Assembly: GCF_001922585.1 (NCBI RefSeq)
Contig: NZ_MRBS01000003.1
Span: 109,050-173,049, forward strand
Reading direction: 5' to 3'
From: Pantoea sp. 1.19
Lineage (GTDB): Bacteria; Pseudomonadota; Gammaproteobacteria; Enterobacterales; Enterobacteriaceae
DNA length: 64,000 bases
Each line of letters starts with the position of its first letter. Position 1 is the stretch's first letter. The notes beneath the pieces were generated by a model. That model was not told where the DNA came from. It saw only the letters and a program-made list of their open reading frames with translations, and ran no database searches. A program made the position numbers and the translations under genes. This document shows positions 63,699 to 64,000 of the stretch, one piece after another.

Positions 63699-64000
63699 GA
63701 TCCTTTTTGAGATCCCCGGTTTTTCAGCCATCAACCGGTATTCTTCCGGCGTCAGGTTATTCAGGGATTCATGAGGTCGCTCGCTGTTGTATTCATTCAG
63801 CCAACGCTCCGTTATCTCCCGTGCCTCATTCAGTGTTCTGAATAGATAAAAATCCAGTATTTCTGTCCGGTATGTTCGGTTAAATCTTTCTATAAATGCG
63901 TTCTGTGTCGGTTTCCCCGGTTTGATAAATTCGAGAACCACACCATGCTCTTCTGCCCACTGCGCCAGAGTCAATGATATCAGTTCCGGTCCGTTATCCA
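63672..64000 (-). pseudogene. IS3 family transposase (OrfB) C-terminal part, continues beyond window
   Basis: The frame entering from the right edge reads DNGPELISLTLAQWAEEHGVV, then IKPGKPTQNAFIERFNRTYRTEIL (catalytic Glu) and WLNEYNSERPHESLNNLTPEEYR. This is the DDE core of an IS3-group OrfB. After KPGISK the frame runs into the reversed ISNCY sequence for ten residues and stops at 63672, so the natural end and the terminal repeat appear to be lost at about 63700-63708. The 5' part lies outside the window. Confidence 0.85.

Overview
The window is chromosomal DNA from an enterobacterium, and the synteny places it in the replication terminus region. The order dtpA, nth, rsxEGDCBA, ydgK, cnu, ydgJ, add, rluF, ydgA, fumC, tus, ynfM, ynfL, mlc, bioD2, ynfDBA, ydfG largely follows the E. 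coli terminus map. It contains tus with its own Ter site (16791-16806) and a near-perfect dif site (63322-63349). GC content is high in most genes. An SHV-like class A beta-lactamase, a raf operon and a Dat/Ddc pair suggest Erwiniaceae or a close relative. The genus is an inference only.

Layout. 1-9.2 kb: dtpA (cut by the window edge), nth and the complete six-gene Rsx electron-transport operon, whose RsxC carries nine tandem copies of a 28-38 residue repeat. 9.4-21.3 kb: conserved core genes (ydgJ, add, rluF, ydgA, fumC, tus, ynfM/ynfL, mlc, bioD2). 21.4-24.8 kb: a four-gene osmoprotectant ABC importer. 25.2-27.1 kb: ynfD, ynfB, ynfA, ydfG. 27.3-34.6 kb: a purine catabolism module (guaD-xdhABC and, facing it, hpxO) taking guanine to xanthine, urate and 5-hydroxyisourate. 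Both transcription units have sigma-54 type -24/-12 promoters, which points to nitrogen control. 34.7-36.8 kb: yeaL and proP. 37.0-40.1 kb: a light-response group (DUF2256 protein, DASH-type cryptochrome, iron-sulfur photolyase homologue). 40.2-48.0 kb: a raffinose locus in which the LacI-type repressor is separated from rafAB by a beta-lactamase and a LysR/CMD/cupin module. 48.1-50.9 kb: ddc and dat for 1,3-diaminopropane. 51.1-56.4 kb: DUF535 protein, membrane-anchored winged-helix regulator, NlpC/P60 lipoprotein, esterase with an out-of-frame 5' end, PLP aminotransferase.

56.7-64.0 kb is an accessory island beside dif and is the most unusual part. A large effector-like protein (M23-like N-terminal region, pesticin-like muramidase tip) is followed by an LprI-like immunity gene and then by a ColE1-type replication control region (RNA I/RNA II). 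An IS2-like element follows, then a second, 5'-truncated copy of the effector core with a different, frameshifted tip, a second immunity gene, and a second, longer ColE1 RNA II/RNA I region. dif and two truncated insertion sequences close the window. The pattern core, tip, immunity, plasmid origin occurs twice, and the two origins have different RNA I sequences. I infer that toxin tips and their immunity genes arrived on small ColE1-type plasmids that recombined into the chromosome next to dif.

No rRNA, tRNA or CRISPR array was recognised.
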